A stretch of DNA of 64,000 nucleotides from Prorocentrum cordatum (lineage: Eukaryota; Sar; Dinophyceae; Prorocentrales; Prorocentraceae): NCBI GenBank assembly GCA_963575745.1, contig CAUYUJ010000867.1, forward strand, positions 31,001 through 95,000, written 5' to 3'. Shown in pieces: positions 32,605 to 43,174 of this stretch. The notes beneath the pieces were generated by a model. That model had not been told where the DNA came from. It saw only the letters and a program-made list of their open reading frames with translations, and searched no databases. Positions within the stretch are counted from its first letter, which is position 1. The number at the start of each line of letters is the position of its first letter. The translations under genes and the position numbers were made by a program.

Positions 32605-33382
32605 GATTTAACTCGAGCTATAGCGAAGCTACAGAGCTGATGCTAACAGAAATCAATTTAGAATCATCAGGCGCGTTCGTCAGTTGCATCTAGAGGTCTG
32701 AACTTGGTCTGCTACTCGAGCTAGGTCCACCAAACTACTTGTATTATTCGAGTCATCTTGACAGATGCTGTCGGTTTTCTGTGATTAACTCGGGCTGTAG
32801 GAAAGCTACAGAGCTGTTGCCCACAGGAATCGATTCAGAATCATCATGCGCGTCTGTATCTTGCATCTAGAGGTCTGAACTCGGTCTACTGCTCGAGCTA
32901 GGTCTGCAAAGCTATTCGTATTTTACAAAATTTCTTGACGGATGCTGTCGGTTTTCTGGGCTTAACTCGAGCTGTAGGAGAGCTTGAGGCATGCTACGCA
33001 TACGTAACCGAGTCAGAATGATCATGCGCGTTTGTTTGTTGTATCGAGAGGTCTGAACTTGGTCTGCTACTCGAGCCAGGTCTGCAAAAGTATTCGTGTC
33101 CTTGGAGTCATCTTGACAGGTGCTGTCGGTTTTCTGTGCACAACCCGGGCGTAGAAACTCTTCAGAGCTGATGCTCACAGAAGCCGTTTGCGAATGATCA
33201 GGCGCGCTTGTCTATTGCATCCAGAGCTCTGGACTTGGTCTGCTGCTCCTCGCAGCCATCAGCGCTCGGGCTGAAAAAAAGATTTGTTCTCTACTAATTC
33301 TTAGATCATAATATATGGAAAGGAAGCTCTACGAGTCTCCCGGTGGTAAGAAAGATTGACGGTTTACCGCCGGCGCCCAGTT
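32401..33382 (+). repeat. Family A unit, left-truncated, with T/TG/G run
   Basis: Begins inside the leader (ATTTCCGCTCGCCGTCTTGA). At 32523-32569 there is a run of 47 T, then (TG)n to 32588 and a G run of about 18 to 32605, placed where CGGTTTTCTG would be. Monomers continue to GGAAGCTCTACGAG and a hairpin with arms CCGGTGGTAA (33340-33349) and TTACCGCCGG (33364-33373). The single change gives a G-T wobble pair. Confidence 0.7.
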
Positions 33383-34045
33383 CCGGCGCGGGGTGGAGCT
33401 AGTTGGTCGACCCGGCTAGAACGGACAATGTGACAACTTTCGGACGGTTTGGGTAAGATTTAAAAGATATTTGACCATTTAGTTTGAGAAAGCAGATTTT
33501 TACGCCGAGTATCGGCATATAAAATTCTCTCTGACAGCAGCTGAGCTCTCCCGATGTATTTTATTAAGAGTTGACTTCCCGGATCCGAGCTAATATGAGC
33601 ATCGACAGAATCCAAAATCAAGATTTTAGGACAATCTTTTTTATGACTCTACTCCGATCCTGAGCACTCTCACCAGTGCAAGGAGCTCTACGAGGTTCCC
33701 GGCGGTGACCAGGTTGACGGTTCACCGCCGGCGCCAGTTGGCCGACCCGACCAAAAGAGACAATGTGGCACATTTGGGTCGGTTTTGCTAAGATTTGAAA
33801 GATATTTGACCATTCATGTTGAGAAACCAGACTTTTCGCGCCTGTAGTGGGTTATGCCGCGTCTGCCAGTCAAATTCTCAGGTCCGTAGGTGCAGTATTA
33901 CTATCAAAACACGTGGAGGAACCGACGTTCGATAAAACAGAGCAGCGTGATTTTTCGAGTTTTTCGTTTCTCGCTCCAGAAGCTTTATTCATGTGTTCCG
34001 ACGATCGCCGTGCAAGAAAAGAGCTCTACGAGGTTCCCGGCGGTG
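33383..34045 (+). repeat. Two family B units
   Basis: The first runs from TTCCGGCGCGGGGTGGAGC to an intact hairpin, CCGGCGGTGA at 33699-33708 with TCACCGCCGG at 33722-33731, the cleanest TGA/TCA example. The second starts TTGGCCGACCCGACC at 33733 and ends with GAGCTCTACGAGG and CCGGCGGTG at 34045, where another element is inserted. Confidence 0.7.
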
Positions 34046-34727
34046 TACTTGAAGCAGGCTGCTCTGCGCCGTTTCTGTGAGGCTTTGCGCCGTGATGGGG
34101 GGGGGGGGGGCGCGGACATCCAGAGACCCTGTGGGCCGTGTCGGTTGGACAAGATGCACCGTATTGCAGGGTGGTGCTTCGGACATTGGCGGTGCTTGAC
34201 ATTCTACTCAAGTGGTGCTCAACGGTTGATGGAACAACGCTTGCAGAGCCACATCAGGAACCTTTGTGTAACCTTTTGGCCTTAACTGTGGCCTTAACTG
34301 GCGCCTGGCGCTGTTCAAGACTTCAACTTTAACTTTCACTCTGCTTCGCCTGTGATATACAACGTAAACATGAACTAGTCGGCCTCCACGGTTTCTTCGT
34401 TGGAGGGCGGTCTGTGGAAGCATATGCTGCTAATCGGCTGTTGCTTTGATCAATGCAGTAAAACGGCATTGTATGGCCGTGGAACACGTTTTGGGTAGCG
34501 TTTCAACCAGCTCTTACACCATTCTCTAGACTGTTCCAACACCTTTGCATTCTCACATGTTGTGTTGCATCCTTTTCCTTGTTCCTGCATCCTATTCCGA
34601 TGCCCATGCCTCAGTGGCTCGGCAGTGTGATGATAAGAGGTGCCTTCTCTAGCTACCTGTGCTCCGTTTGGGAGTCTTAGGGCTCAGCTGTCACAGCTGT
34701 CCGCGCCCTGACTCAAACTTAAAAAAA
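34046..34727 (+). mobile_element. Short polyA-tailed retroelement in hairpin
   Basis: About 680 bp between CCGGCGGTG (34045) and TCAGGTTGACGGTTCACCG (34728). It ends with CAGCTGTCACAGCTG, an inverted repeat at about 34685-34699, and TTAAAAAAA. ORFs (for example 33890-34285) cross the insertion boundary and are not credible. No RT motif is seen. It could be a SINE or a 5'-truncated LINE 3' end whose 3' UTR differs from the other copies. Confidence 0.55.
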
Positions 34728-34895
34728 TCAGGTTGACGGTTCACCGCCGTCTCCCAGTTGGTCGACCCGACCAGAAGAGACAAAGTGGTGACTGTGGGTC
34801 GGTTTTCCTAAGATTTGAAAGATATTTGACAGTTCATTTTGAGAAAGCAGATTTTTCGCACCTGTAGTGGGTTATGCCGCGTCTGCCAGTCAGAT
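34728..34895 (+). repeat. Right half hairpin and family B fragment
   Basis: Completes the hairpin split at 34045 (TTCACCGCCG, then TCTCCCAGTTGG), then the family B core up to CGCGTCTGCCAGTCAGAT, where the next family A left end starts. Confidence 0.65.
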
Positions 34896-36289
34896 AACTC
34901 GTAGAGCTTCCCTTAGCTAGTTGCTGGAAGCTTAAGAGTAATTCCGGGGCGCTGGAGAGCTAGTTGGCAAGACAAATCTCGACGGACCTTTTGGTGACTT
35001 TTGGTCGGTTGAAAATTTTGTTCTCGGAATTGAAAAATTCGTTTGAGCTCTAGTAATTTTCCCCACCATTTTCGATATTATCTCCGCTCGCCATCTTGAT
35101 CTCAGCTTGATCGGGTACCTTTTACTGCCAAAAAGCGTTTCGGCGGGATCGGCCGTTTCGGGTCATCTTGACACGCGTTAACGGTTTCTTTGTACTTAAC
35201 GCGAGCTGTAGAGCAGCTACAGAGCTGATGCTTACAGAAACCGATTCAGAATCATCAGGCGCGTTCGTCTGTTGCATCTAGAGGTCTGAAGTCGGTCTGC
35301 TACTCGAGCTAGGACCGCGAAACTATTTGATTATTCGAGTCATCTTGACAGGTGCTGTCGGTTTTCTGTACTTAACTCGGGCTGTAGGAGAGCTACAGAG
35401 CTGGTATTCACAGAAACCGATTCATAATCATCAGGCGCGTCTGTCTCTAGCATCTATCCGTATTCTACGAGTTTTGTTGGCGGATGCTGTCGATTTTCGG
35501 TGTTTAGTTCGAGCTGTAGAGGAGCTACAGAGCTGATGCGCACAGAAACCGATACATAATCATCAGGCGCATTCGTCAGTTACATCTAGAGGTCTGAACT
35601 CGGTCTGCTACTCGAGCTAGGTCCGCGAAACTATTCGTATTCTTCGAGTCATCTTGACAGGTGCTGTCGGTTTTCAGTACTTAACTCGGGCTGTAGAAAC
35701 GCTGTAGAGCTGGTACTCACAGAAACTGATTCAGAATCATCAGGCGCGCTTGTCTGTTGCATCGAGAGGTCTGAACTAGGTCTGCTATTCGAGCCAGGTC
35801 CGCGAAACCATTTGTATTCTTCGAGTTCTCTAAACAGGCGCTGTCGGTGTTCTGTACTTAACTCGAGCTTTAGCATAGCTACAGAGCTTGTGCGCACACA
35901 TAATCGATTCAGAATCACAGGCGCGTTCGTCTGGAGCATCCAGAGCTCTGAACTCAGTCTGCGACTCGAACTAGGTCGCACAACTATTCGTATTGGACCG
36001 ATTTATCTTCGAAATGACGATGAATTTCTTCACCTAACTTGAGAGCTCTTTGGCACATAAATGAGATGGAATCATGAGGCGCCGCTTGGCTGGATCTGTT
36101 CAGCACAAGAATGGGAAGGGAATTATCAGCGGCAATCGTATCTAGACGCCTCAGATCAGTCTGCTATCAGCGCTCGGACTGAACAAATATTCGTCCCCTG
36201 CTACTTCTTTGGACATAATATATGGAAAGGAAGCTCTACGAGTCTCCCGGCGGTAGGAAAGGTTGGCGGTTTACCGCCAGCGCCCAGTT
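34896..36289 (+). repeat. Family A repeat unit, complete (six monomers)
   Basis: CTCGTAGAGCTTCC at 34898-34911, leader and about six monomers, the longest ordered series in the window. Ends GGAAGCTCTACGAG near 36230, then CCGGCGGTAG with TTACCGCCAG, a hairpin with matched-end decay. 34980-36180 resembles the plus-oriented part of both 3.32-kb copies. Confidence 0.75.
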
Positions 36290-36518
36290 CTTAGGTCTCT
36301 AGCTTCAATATTACTAACATCCGCCGCTCTGCGGTTGATCGGGAGTTTCTGTATATATAGAAGAAGGGGCGCGCGCTTCTGGGCGAGAGGGGAACGACCG
36401 AGAGAAGAAGGGGCGGCCGCCCCACAGGACCTCTCCATGGTGCCGGAAGCCCATCAGGGCTCCCTCAGGGCCCCGCCCCCGTCGGCAGATCCAGGCGTGT
36501 TATGCAGTCAGGTCGTCC
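36290..36518. other. Unique stretch before minisatellite
   Basis: No repeat or gene is recognised. It is GC-rich from about 36370 (GGGGCGGCCGCCCC palindrome near 36410). The ORF through it continues into the minisatellite and is not supported. Confidence 0.3.
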
Positions 36519-37775
36519 GTCCGGAAACGGTGCCGGAGGCCGCTCTGGGCTCCTCTGGGCATCCCCCCCGGGGCCCGTTTTGTGAGGATGTCTCAGGCGA
36601 GGGCGCCGGTTTGGGATTCGTCACCGGATCCAGCGGATCCAGCGGATCCGTCCGGAAACGGTGCCGGAGGCCGCTCTGGGCTCCTCTGGGCATCCCCCCC
36701 GGGGCCCGTTTTGTGAGGATGTCTCAGGCGAGGGCGCCGGTTTGGGATTCGTCACCGGATCCAGCGGATCCAGCGGATCCGTCCGGAAACGGTGCCGGAG
36801 GCCGCTCTGGGCTCCTCTGGGCATCCCCCCCGGGGCCCGTTTTGTGAGGATGTCTCAGGCGAGGGCGCCGGTTTGGGATTCGTCACCGGATCCAGCGGAT
36901 CCAGCGGATCCAGCGGATCCGTCCGGAAACGGTGCCGGAGGCCGCTCTGGGCTCCTCTGGGCATCCCCCCCGGGGCCCGTTTTGTGAGGATGTCTCAGGC
37001 GAGGGCGCCGGTTTGGGATTCGTCACCGGATCCAGCGGATCCAGCGGATCCGTCCGGAAACGGTGCCGGAGGCCGCTCTGGGCTCCTCTGGGCATCCCCC
37101 CCGGGGCCCGTTTTGTGAGGATGTCTCAGGCGAGGGCGCCGGTTTGGGATTCGTCACCGGATCCAGCGGATCCAGCGGATCCGTCCGGAAACGGTGCCGG
37201 AGGCCGCTCTGGGCTCCTCTGGGCATCCCCCCCGGGGCCCGTTTTGTGAGGATGTCTCAGGCGAGGGCGCCGGTTTGGGATTCGTCACCGGATCCAGCGG
37301 ATCCAGCGGATCCGTCCGGAAACGGTGCCGGAGGCCGCTCTGGGCTCCTCTGGGCATCCCCCCCGGGGCCCGTTTTGTGAGGATGTCTCAGGCGAGGGCG
37401 CCGGTTTGGGATTCGTCACGGATCCAGCGGATCCAGCGGATCCAGCGGATCCGTCCGGAAACGGTGCCGGAGGCCGCTCTGGGCTCCTCTGGGCATCCCC
37501 CCCGGGGCCCGTTTTGTGAGGATGTCTCAGGCGAGGGCGCCGGTTTGGGATTCGTCGGATCCAGCGGATCCAGCGGATCCAGCGGATCCGTCCGGAAACG
37601 GTGCCGGAGGCCGCTCTGGGCTCCTCTGGGCATCCCCCCCGGGGCCCGTTTTGTGAGGATGTCTCAGGCGAGGGCGCCGGTTTGGGATTCGTCACCGGAT
37701 CCAGCGGATCCAGCGGATCCAGCGGATCCGTCCGGAAACGGTGCCGGAGGCCGCTCTGGGCTCGTGCTCTTCGCG
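36519..37775 (+). repeat. 131-bp minisatellite, about ten copies
   Basis: Units begin GTCCGGAAACGGTGCC at 36519, 36650, 36781, 36921, 37052, 37183, 37314, 37453, 37590 and 37730; the last is partial. The basic period is 131 bases. Longer units contain an extra GGATCCAGC, a nested 9-bp repeat present two to four times. Copies are almost identical, which points to recent expansion or homogenisation. Because 131 is not a multiple of three, the long ORFs on both strands change frame each unit and stop at TTTTGTGAGG. They are not genes. Confidence 0.9.
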
Positions 37776-38000
37776 CCGGGGGTGAGGATGACGTGAGTTC
37801 CACAGAAACTCCCTCAAATCAAAACACTTGGAGGAACCGACATTGGATGAAAACCCAAAAAACGAAAGTTGTCGAGTTTTTTCGGCTCTCGCTTCGAACT
37901 GAATCTTCCTTCATGTGTTCAGAGGAGCGCTGTGCAAGAAAAGAGCTCTACGAGGTGCCCGGCGGTAACCTGGTTGACGGTTTACCGCTGGTTCCCAGTT
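37776..38000 (+). repeat. Family B right part with intact hairpin
   Basis: Has AAAACACTTGGAGGAACCGAC, GAGTTTTTTCGGCTCTCGCT, AGAGCTCTACGAGG and a hairpin CCGGCGGTAACC..GGTTGACGG..TTTACCGCTGG, closing CCCAGTT at 38000. It borders a coding island. Confidence 0.65.
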
Positions 38001-38018
38001 GCTTCATATCCTGCTTAC

Positions 38019-38404
38019 ATTCAAGTATGCTGTCCTCGCCACCAGCGCGGACGTCGTCCGCGCCGCCGTGGTCGTCGCCGCCCATGGGCCCGTCGTCCAG
38101 GGGGAGGGGGTCATCCAGGTCCTCCTCCTGGTCCGACGCGATGCTCCCGTGGTCGCCGTCGTCGCCGTCGTCCGTGGCGGCGGGCCGCGCAGCTGTGGCC
38201 CGCCTCGTCGCCTTCCCTGGCTGCCGCAGCTCGGACTCGGGGCCCATGGAGATCACGACGACGTCGGCAGGGCGAAAACGGGCGACAGCACGATCACTCT
38301 CGTCGATGACCCAAAAGCTGATCGACCAACCGGTCGAGAGGTCCAAGCTACTGAACGCCTCCCAATCAACCAAAGACTCTGTGGCACCCTTCGTGGGGGC
38401 GAAA
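38019..38404 (-). CDS. Probable exon, acidic C-terminal type region
   Basis: Read on the minus strand from about 38404: FAPTKGATESLVDWEAFSSL, then DLSTGWSISFWVIDESDR, ADVVVISMGPESE, then a strongly acidic low-complexity part (DDGDDGDH, DQEEDLDD, DDGPMGGDDHGG). A possible acceptor (TATAG) precedes it, and GTAAGC at 38018-38013 is a good donor after EDSILE. Function unknown. It may belong with the exon at 38737-38889. Confidence 0.4.
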
Positions 38405-38559
38405 CTATAGCAATGACGGAGTCATCCTTCTCCTCTCACCCTGTCCCCCATCATCCTTCCCCCATCGATCCCTATGACCCCTTTCCGACTAGCCTCCTTG
38501 CGCTCCCCTCGCCAGTGTCGTCCTGGTCTGTCTCGTCACACCCTCCTCTTATCCCTCGT

Positions 38560-38700
38560 CCCCTGTGCCCGTGCCTGCGTGCCTGCATGCGTGTGCATGC
38601 GTGCGTATCTGCCCGTATTTGCTCGCGCCTACGAATATGCGCACGTGTGCGTGCGCGCGCGTGCATGCCAGCGCGCATGCACGCACGCGTTCGTGGTGGG
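38560..38700. repeat. Alternating purine-pyrimidine (TGCG) tract
   Basis: CCTGCGTGCCTGCATGCG, GTGCATGCGTGCGTATCTGC and GTGTGCGTGCGCGCGCGTGC stretches. Both strands are open in several frames because of the simple composition. Such alternating GC/TG DNA can adopt Z-form. Confidence 0.6.
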
Positions 38701-38736
38701 ATGAGTGTGTCTCCGCTAACGGCTCCTCCAACCATA

Positions 38737-38889
38737 CCTCCACCTGGCCGCCGACGGCCTTTTGCTCGACGAAGGCGAGCGGCCTGAAGTTGGAGCAGTA
38801 GGGGCTGAACTCGTGGGGGCCGATGTGCCACCACACGTAGGCGTCCACGCCGTCGGGGTCGTCGCCAGAGAGGCCAGGGCGAGGAGGCT
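38737..38889 (-). CDS. Probable exon of unknown gene
   Basis: Minus-strand frame: PPRPGLSGDDPDGVDAYVWW, HIGPHEFSPYC, SNFRPLAFVEQKAVGGQVE. The mix of aromatic, charged and hydrophobic residues is protein-like, unlike the opposite strand. AG (TGGTGGTAG) precedes it and GTATGG follows VE as a possible donor. No domain is recognised. It lies just left of a plus-strand ORF, so the two strands are used in close succession. Confidence 0.4.
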
Positions 38890-38901
38890 ACCACCACTGT
38901 C

Positions 38902-39775
38902 AGGGGCACGGTGTCTTCTTGGCATGCTTTCCTGAGGGAGCAATCCCTTGGTCAGACTGGCCGCCAGTGCATCGCCGCCCTGAGCGCTGCGTACCGCGCT
39001 TTACCCAGAGCAGAGGTGGCGAGGATGGCTGCCGTCGCAGCCGCGGCCAATGGGAATCCCCGTGCTGCGGATGCACCTGGCAGCGCCTTCGGCCTTCGGT
39101 CCCGCGACCTTGCTCGCGCCCAGGCCAAGAGGCGGCGGGAAGCGTCTGAGCAGCAGCTCGTCGCGGAGGCTGTCGTGCCGACCAGCCGCGGGGGGATGAC
39201 TGATTTGGCAATGCGGCGAGCATCGGCAGATCCCAACGCCACCGTGAACATGGACTCGATGATGCGGGCTGCCCAGTCGCACATGGTGAGCTTGCGCCGC
39301 GTGGCCAAGACCGAGGAGCGAAAGATGGCCGACGCGATGGAGGCTTGGGGGTCGACTACGGGCGCTGCCCAGTGGGCATCCATGTTCAACAGTTTCAAGG
39401 GCGTGGCTGCTTTCCAGGTTATGCTTTCTCCCATGCCCTCGCACATCGGCCAGATGCTGGAGTTCAAGCGCCCTACTACGTCGACAGCTTCGATCGCTCG
39501 CTCGCTGTGGATGTCAGTGCACGGCAGCAACATGAAAGCTGGTCTCGCATCAGACTGGATGGAGAGGCGCAGGGCAATCATACACGACGACTGTGCCCCC
39601 GTAGACGTGCCGTTCCAGAAGAAGAAATACACTTCTGCTCAGATCGGCATGTGCATCTGTTGCCCTGAGGCCGATCTCATCAAGAAGTTCCGCAGGCGCT
39701 TCTACTTGCACCAAGGGGTCACCCGAGCGGAAGCTCTTGGACGATTCCAGCTTGGTCGTGCGACTGCACGGCATC
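38902..39775 (+). CDS. HMG-box-like ORF, first coding part
   Basis: The plus frame from about 38902 is protein-like to about 39775. The start is probably an exon edge after CACTGTCAG at 38894-38902. The N-terminus SSWHAFLREQSLGQ followed by CIAALSAAYRALPRAEV has the Trp-Phe-Tyr spacing of an HMG-box-like helix pair (W/F..FL....Y..L...E), which would bind DNA; a weak match. Then come a Lys/Arg segment (AQAKRRREASEQQ) and a longer region ending FRRRFYLHQGVTRAEALG. After that the frame turns to low complexity while LDDSSLVVRLHGIKAAVVDG continues in another frame (39729-39800), so an indel or splice is likely. The rest of the ORF to 40830 is antisense to the minus-strand gene. Confidence 0.55.
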
Positions 39776-42301
39776 AAGGCGGCTGTCGTCGATGGCTGGG
39801 GCGTTGTGGCAGCTCTGGCGGCCCGCCAGGGCCCCCTGCGTCATCGCCACCACTTGCTGGCGCGCCCCCCTCACCGACTGCTCGAAATGCCCTGCCTGAT
39901 AAACGAGCTTGGGCAACCACCCATTCGGCCGACGACTCCGCGAACGTTGCCGAGTGGGTCTGCACTCCCCTGACCATCAGCCGCCTGCGGATCGAGGCGT
40001 GGCGGGATTCGATAGCCTTGATGTCCAAGTCGATCATGGCGGCAAGCAGGTTCAACTCTGCGATCGCCGCTGGGTTCGACAAGCCTCCGTCCGCGTCCTT
40101 GTGTCGCAGCGCAAAGTCCTTCGTCCAGCTGTCCATGCGGCAATCCTGGAGGTCACTCACTTCCTGCGCAACGGCTGGGTCCACGATCATGGCGAAGATG
40201 CGAGTCGGAAGCAAGCTATGTCGATGGGTGAACGCCTCCCGAACCTGGCACTCAGACCTCGAAAGAAGCTTGAACGCGAGGGCGCGCGCCTTCCGAGTCA
40301 TCGCCGACGGCTGCACGAGGTCCTTCCACAGCACGTGCTCGCGAAACAGAGGGTCCCACGCAGCCTTGAAGACGCGCGCAGGGGTGCCAAGCGCAGCCTC
40401 CACGATCGGCCACGTCCTGCTCGTCGAACTGGCTGCGCCCGTGGACTCAGCCTGGACAACCATGCCCCTCTGCTTGATCTCCCAGTGCTTGCCGCCGACC
40501 TCGAGGTGCCAATCCATCGTCCGACGTAAAGGCTCCAGCACCTGCCGAACGATCACCACTCTGTCAAGCGGCGACGTGTCCATCCAATCTCCAGCGGTGC
40601 TGCGATGGTACTCATTCTCCAGCCGCTTTGCATTGACATCTCCATGGCCCTGCCCATCGCCGCCGCTGGCAGCCGCAGCCTCTGCGGCGCCGCCCTCGCC
40701 GCCATCGGCGGCGCCAGGCCCAGCGGCAGCAGCTGGCAGAGCCCCGCCATCGCCCAGCCGAGGTCTCTTCTTGGAGTCCCGAGCCATCTCTTTCGCCCAG
40801 ATAGCCCAGACAGCAGAGCCCAAGCCGTGAATGCCATCAAGTAGGATGAACTCGTCCATGGCAACGTCGGACCCCGTCCACCTGCTCCTCGGCCACCGGG
40901 TGCATCGAGCTCCCAAGAGGACGACCTCCAAGGCCTCCGACACCGACTTCTTGATCTCGCTCTCGTCTATGTCGATGCCCTCGGGAATCCATCTGTCGAC
41001 GTGCTCTCGGCCTTCCAGTCCCCGTTCGGCAAATGGTGCAAAGCTGTCTTCTTCTCGATCAGTCGACTCCCCCTTGCGAGCGAAAGGCACAGCAAGTGCC
41101 GCTTGTACGGGGTGGCCTCTGGAGGGGGCCTCCCCCTGCGGATGCGAATCCGCTGTTGAACCACAGCACGGAATATCCGACAGAAAGAAGAGAAGCCCGA
41201 GCCTTCGTTGACGGCAAGTGCGAAATTGATCTGACCAGACACGTCGGAGCCCGTCAGGTCGAAGGTGTGCGTGAATACGTTCGCGAGGCAATGTATGGAG
41301 CATGTGAAACCAATCTTGCCCCAGCCGTCGCCTCGTCGGTCAAACCCGACCTGCGCCTCGCAGCGGGCGTTCGGGCCAGCGCCGTCCAGGACTGACACGC
41401 GCGTCTTGCACGCAAAGTCCTTAGCAGCCCGTCCAACAGCAGTGGTGCGACGTTGGTCCGCCTCTCGAAGACACTCCCCAGTGTTCCGATCCAGCCACTG
41501 GAGCGGAGCAATGGACGTGCCGACGATGCCGACGTACTCGCCCGCGTTGGTCCTCAGAAGGTACCCGAACCTCGACGAGCTCGGCAGCAGCTTGGTGACA
41601 GTTCTCTCTAACTTCGGCTTCCCCCGCTGTCGAGATCGATCCATGTGGTGCACGGCCACCTGCTGCTGATCGGAAGGGCCCACTGCACCACGACCACGTG
41701 CTTGGAAAGAATCGTTCACTGACAGCTTCGTCGGGGTCTCGTCGTACTTGACCGCCTCGACGTAGTGGAGTAAGTTCTCCTTGGGGACCGTATTTGCCAA
41801 ATAGCTCTCCAGCGCAAGCTTCTGGTCCCGCTCGAAATGTACGATGGTGTTGGCCAGGACGATCACGTACTCGGTGTAGCTCCCAGGGGTCACGCCGACT
41901 GAATCCTGGATCGATGCCTTTGACGTAGTTCTGCCAGCCAGCTCGGACGACGAATCCATCAACATGCGGCTGAGCTTCGCTGGCACGTCTTGGTCTGATA
42001 TTCTCTGGCGCTCGATCGTGAGCGCTGCTATGCGAACGTACGGGAGCAGCGGCCACTGATCTGTCGAGCCTCTGCCCGTGCATTGGACTATGTGTCTGGG
42101 CACGGTGGGCAGTGTCACCGTGGACTCCGACAGGGGCAGCGCCAGGGCGTTGGTGCGGCCCGCGACCGACCTCGCGGCTGCCCGACTGGGCCTGCGGGGC
42201 GGGGGGCGCGGCCCTCTGGCCGCGGCGCCCGCGGGGCCGCGGGGCGGCGGGTGAGGCTCACCCGCAACCTCGGCGAGCACATCGCCCCAGCCGTCCGCCA
42301 T
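39719..42301 (-). pseudogene. Large minus-strand gene of unknown family, frame-broken
   Basis: Probable start ATG 42301-42299 (MADGWGDVLAEVAG) with a GTGAGC donor right after it. The main part is open from about 42100 to 41000: LSRMLMDSSSELAGRT, VEAVKYDETPTKLSVNDSF, RSRQRGKPKLERTVTKLLPS, FGYLLRTNAGEYVGIVG, TCSIHCLANVFTHTFDL, LARGSRLIEKKTALHHLPNG. Near 41010 the frame shifts and continues EHVDRWIPEGIDIDESEIKK, VLLGARCTRWPRSRWTGSDV, AMDEFILLDGIHGL, a Gly/Ala linker and AFTHRHSLLPTRIFAMIVDP. Near 39870 it shifts again to LVYQAGHFEQSVRGARQQVV. I associate this protein, from memory, with a repeated dinoflagellate family of unknown function. Two frame breaks suggest a pseudogene or unseen introns. 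Confidence 0.55.
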
Positions 42302-42870
42302 CGCGGTCTTGCCGCAAAAAAAGAACACCAAGTGCCAAAGCCTTGCCGAGATCACATGTACGGGCCAAAACGGCAGCGCGTGGTGATGATGATGGCGGTG
42401 ATGCTGCTGCCGTTGGCGACGGGGGGGGGGGGGGGGGCGTCCTGAATCCTTGGGAAAGGGGGGGGGGGGGGGGAACGGGCGCTTGCACCCGCTCATCACA
42501 GCCCTTCCTTTCTGTCATGTGTCATGTGCCCCCCCCCCGCCCACCCCCGCCCAGCCCCCGACCTTATTTTGTCTCCCCCCTCGCTCATTACCCAACCCCC
42601 TATTCAAAACAGAGCAAGGCGGACGTCGAGTCGGTGCGTGTCCCGCCCAAAGGGCACGGGGGGGGCCTGAAAGGGCTTAGGTTGAACCATGCGGAACCTC
42701 GCATCGCACCTGTGGGGAAAGGGGCTGAACCCCGCCAAACTACACATCGCACTCAGCGCGCGCTGAGGTTCTTGGGGCACGATGCGCTGCGGACCCGAGG
42801 CAGACCCAGCAAAACGTTAGAACTATTATGTTTTCTGCATTATCGAATTGATACGAGCGAGCATTGTTTT
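42302..42870. other. Homopolymer-rich stretch upstream of minus gene
   Basis: G runs at 42421-42437 and 42458-42473, C-rich phrases at 42530-42600 and a G-rich piece at 42655-42665. A short phrase GGGGCTGAACCCCGCC recurs in form with GGTTGAACCATGCGG (42680-42760). The start codon of the minus gene lies at the left edge, so this may be its 5' flank. No promoter motif is recognised. Confidence 0.35.
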
Positions 42871-43105
42871 TGATATATATATATATATATATAGTATTGT
42901 GTAAAAAAAACAATATGTTTTGGGACTGCGTCGGAAACGTAGGAAACAAATGTTTTGAGACTCCCTGGGAGATGTTGTGGGGAGCTATCATTTTCCCAGC
43001 TGGAGGAGGCCACGCATATCATAAAGGTATATCGTGGAAGCTTTACGAGTTTCCGGCGGTAACCAAGGCTGACGGCTTACCGCCGGCTTCCAGTGGTGAC
43101 CTTGC

Positions 43106-43174
<69 letters not shown>

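Noticed and set aside
3000-36000. tRNA genes based on GTTCGAGTC-type motifs
   Set aside because: No acceptor stem, anticodon arm or complete cloverleaf could be made from any monomer by eye; only box-like motifs remain.
1211-36289. Whole repeat units as introns with GT..AG ends
   Set aside because: Right ends do read CAG and some left ends follow GTA, but several left ends are preceded by other bases (for example 8667, 18524, 19015). No coding sequence is seen on both sides.
36263-37803. Long ORFs on both strands through the 131-bp minisatellite
   Set aside because: The unit is not a multiple of three, all frames are similarly open in turn and end at the same TTTTGTGAGG; no coding constraint is visible.
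39775-40830. C-terminal two thirds of the plus ORF 38911-40830
   Set aside because: From about 39775 the plus frame is antisense to a more protein-like minus frame and turns to low complexity.
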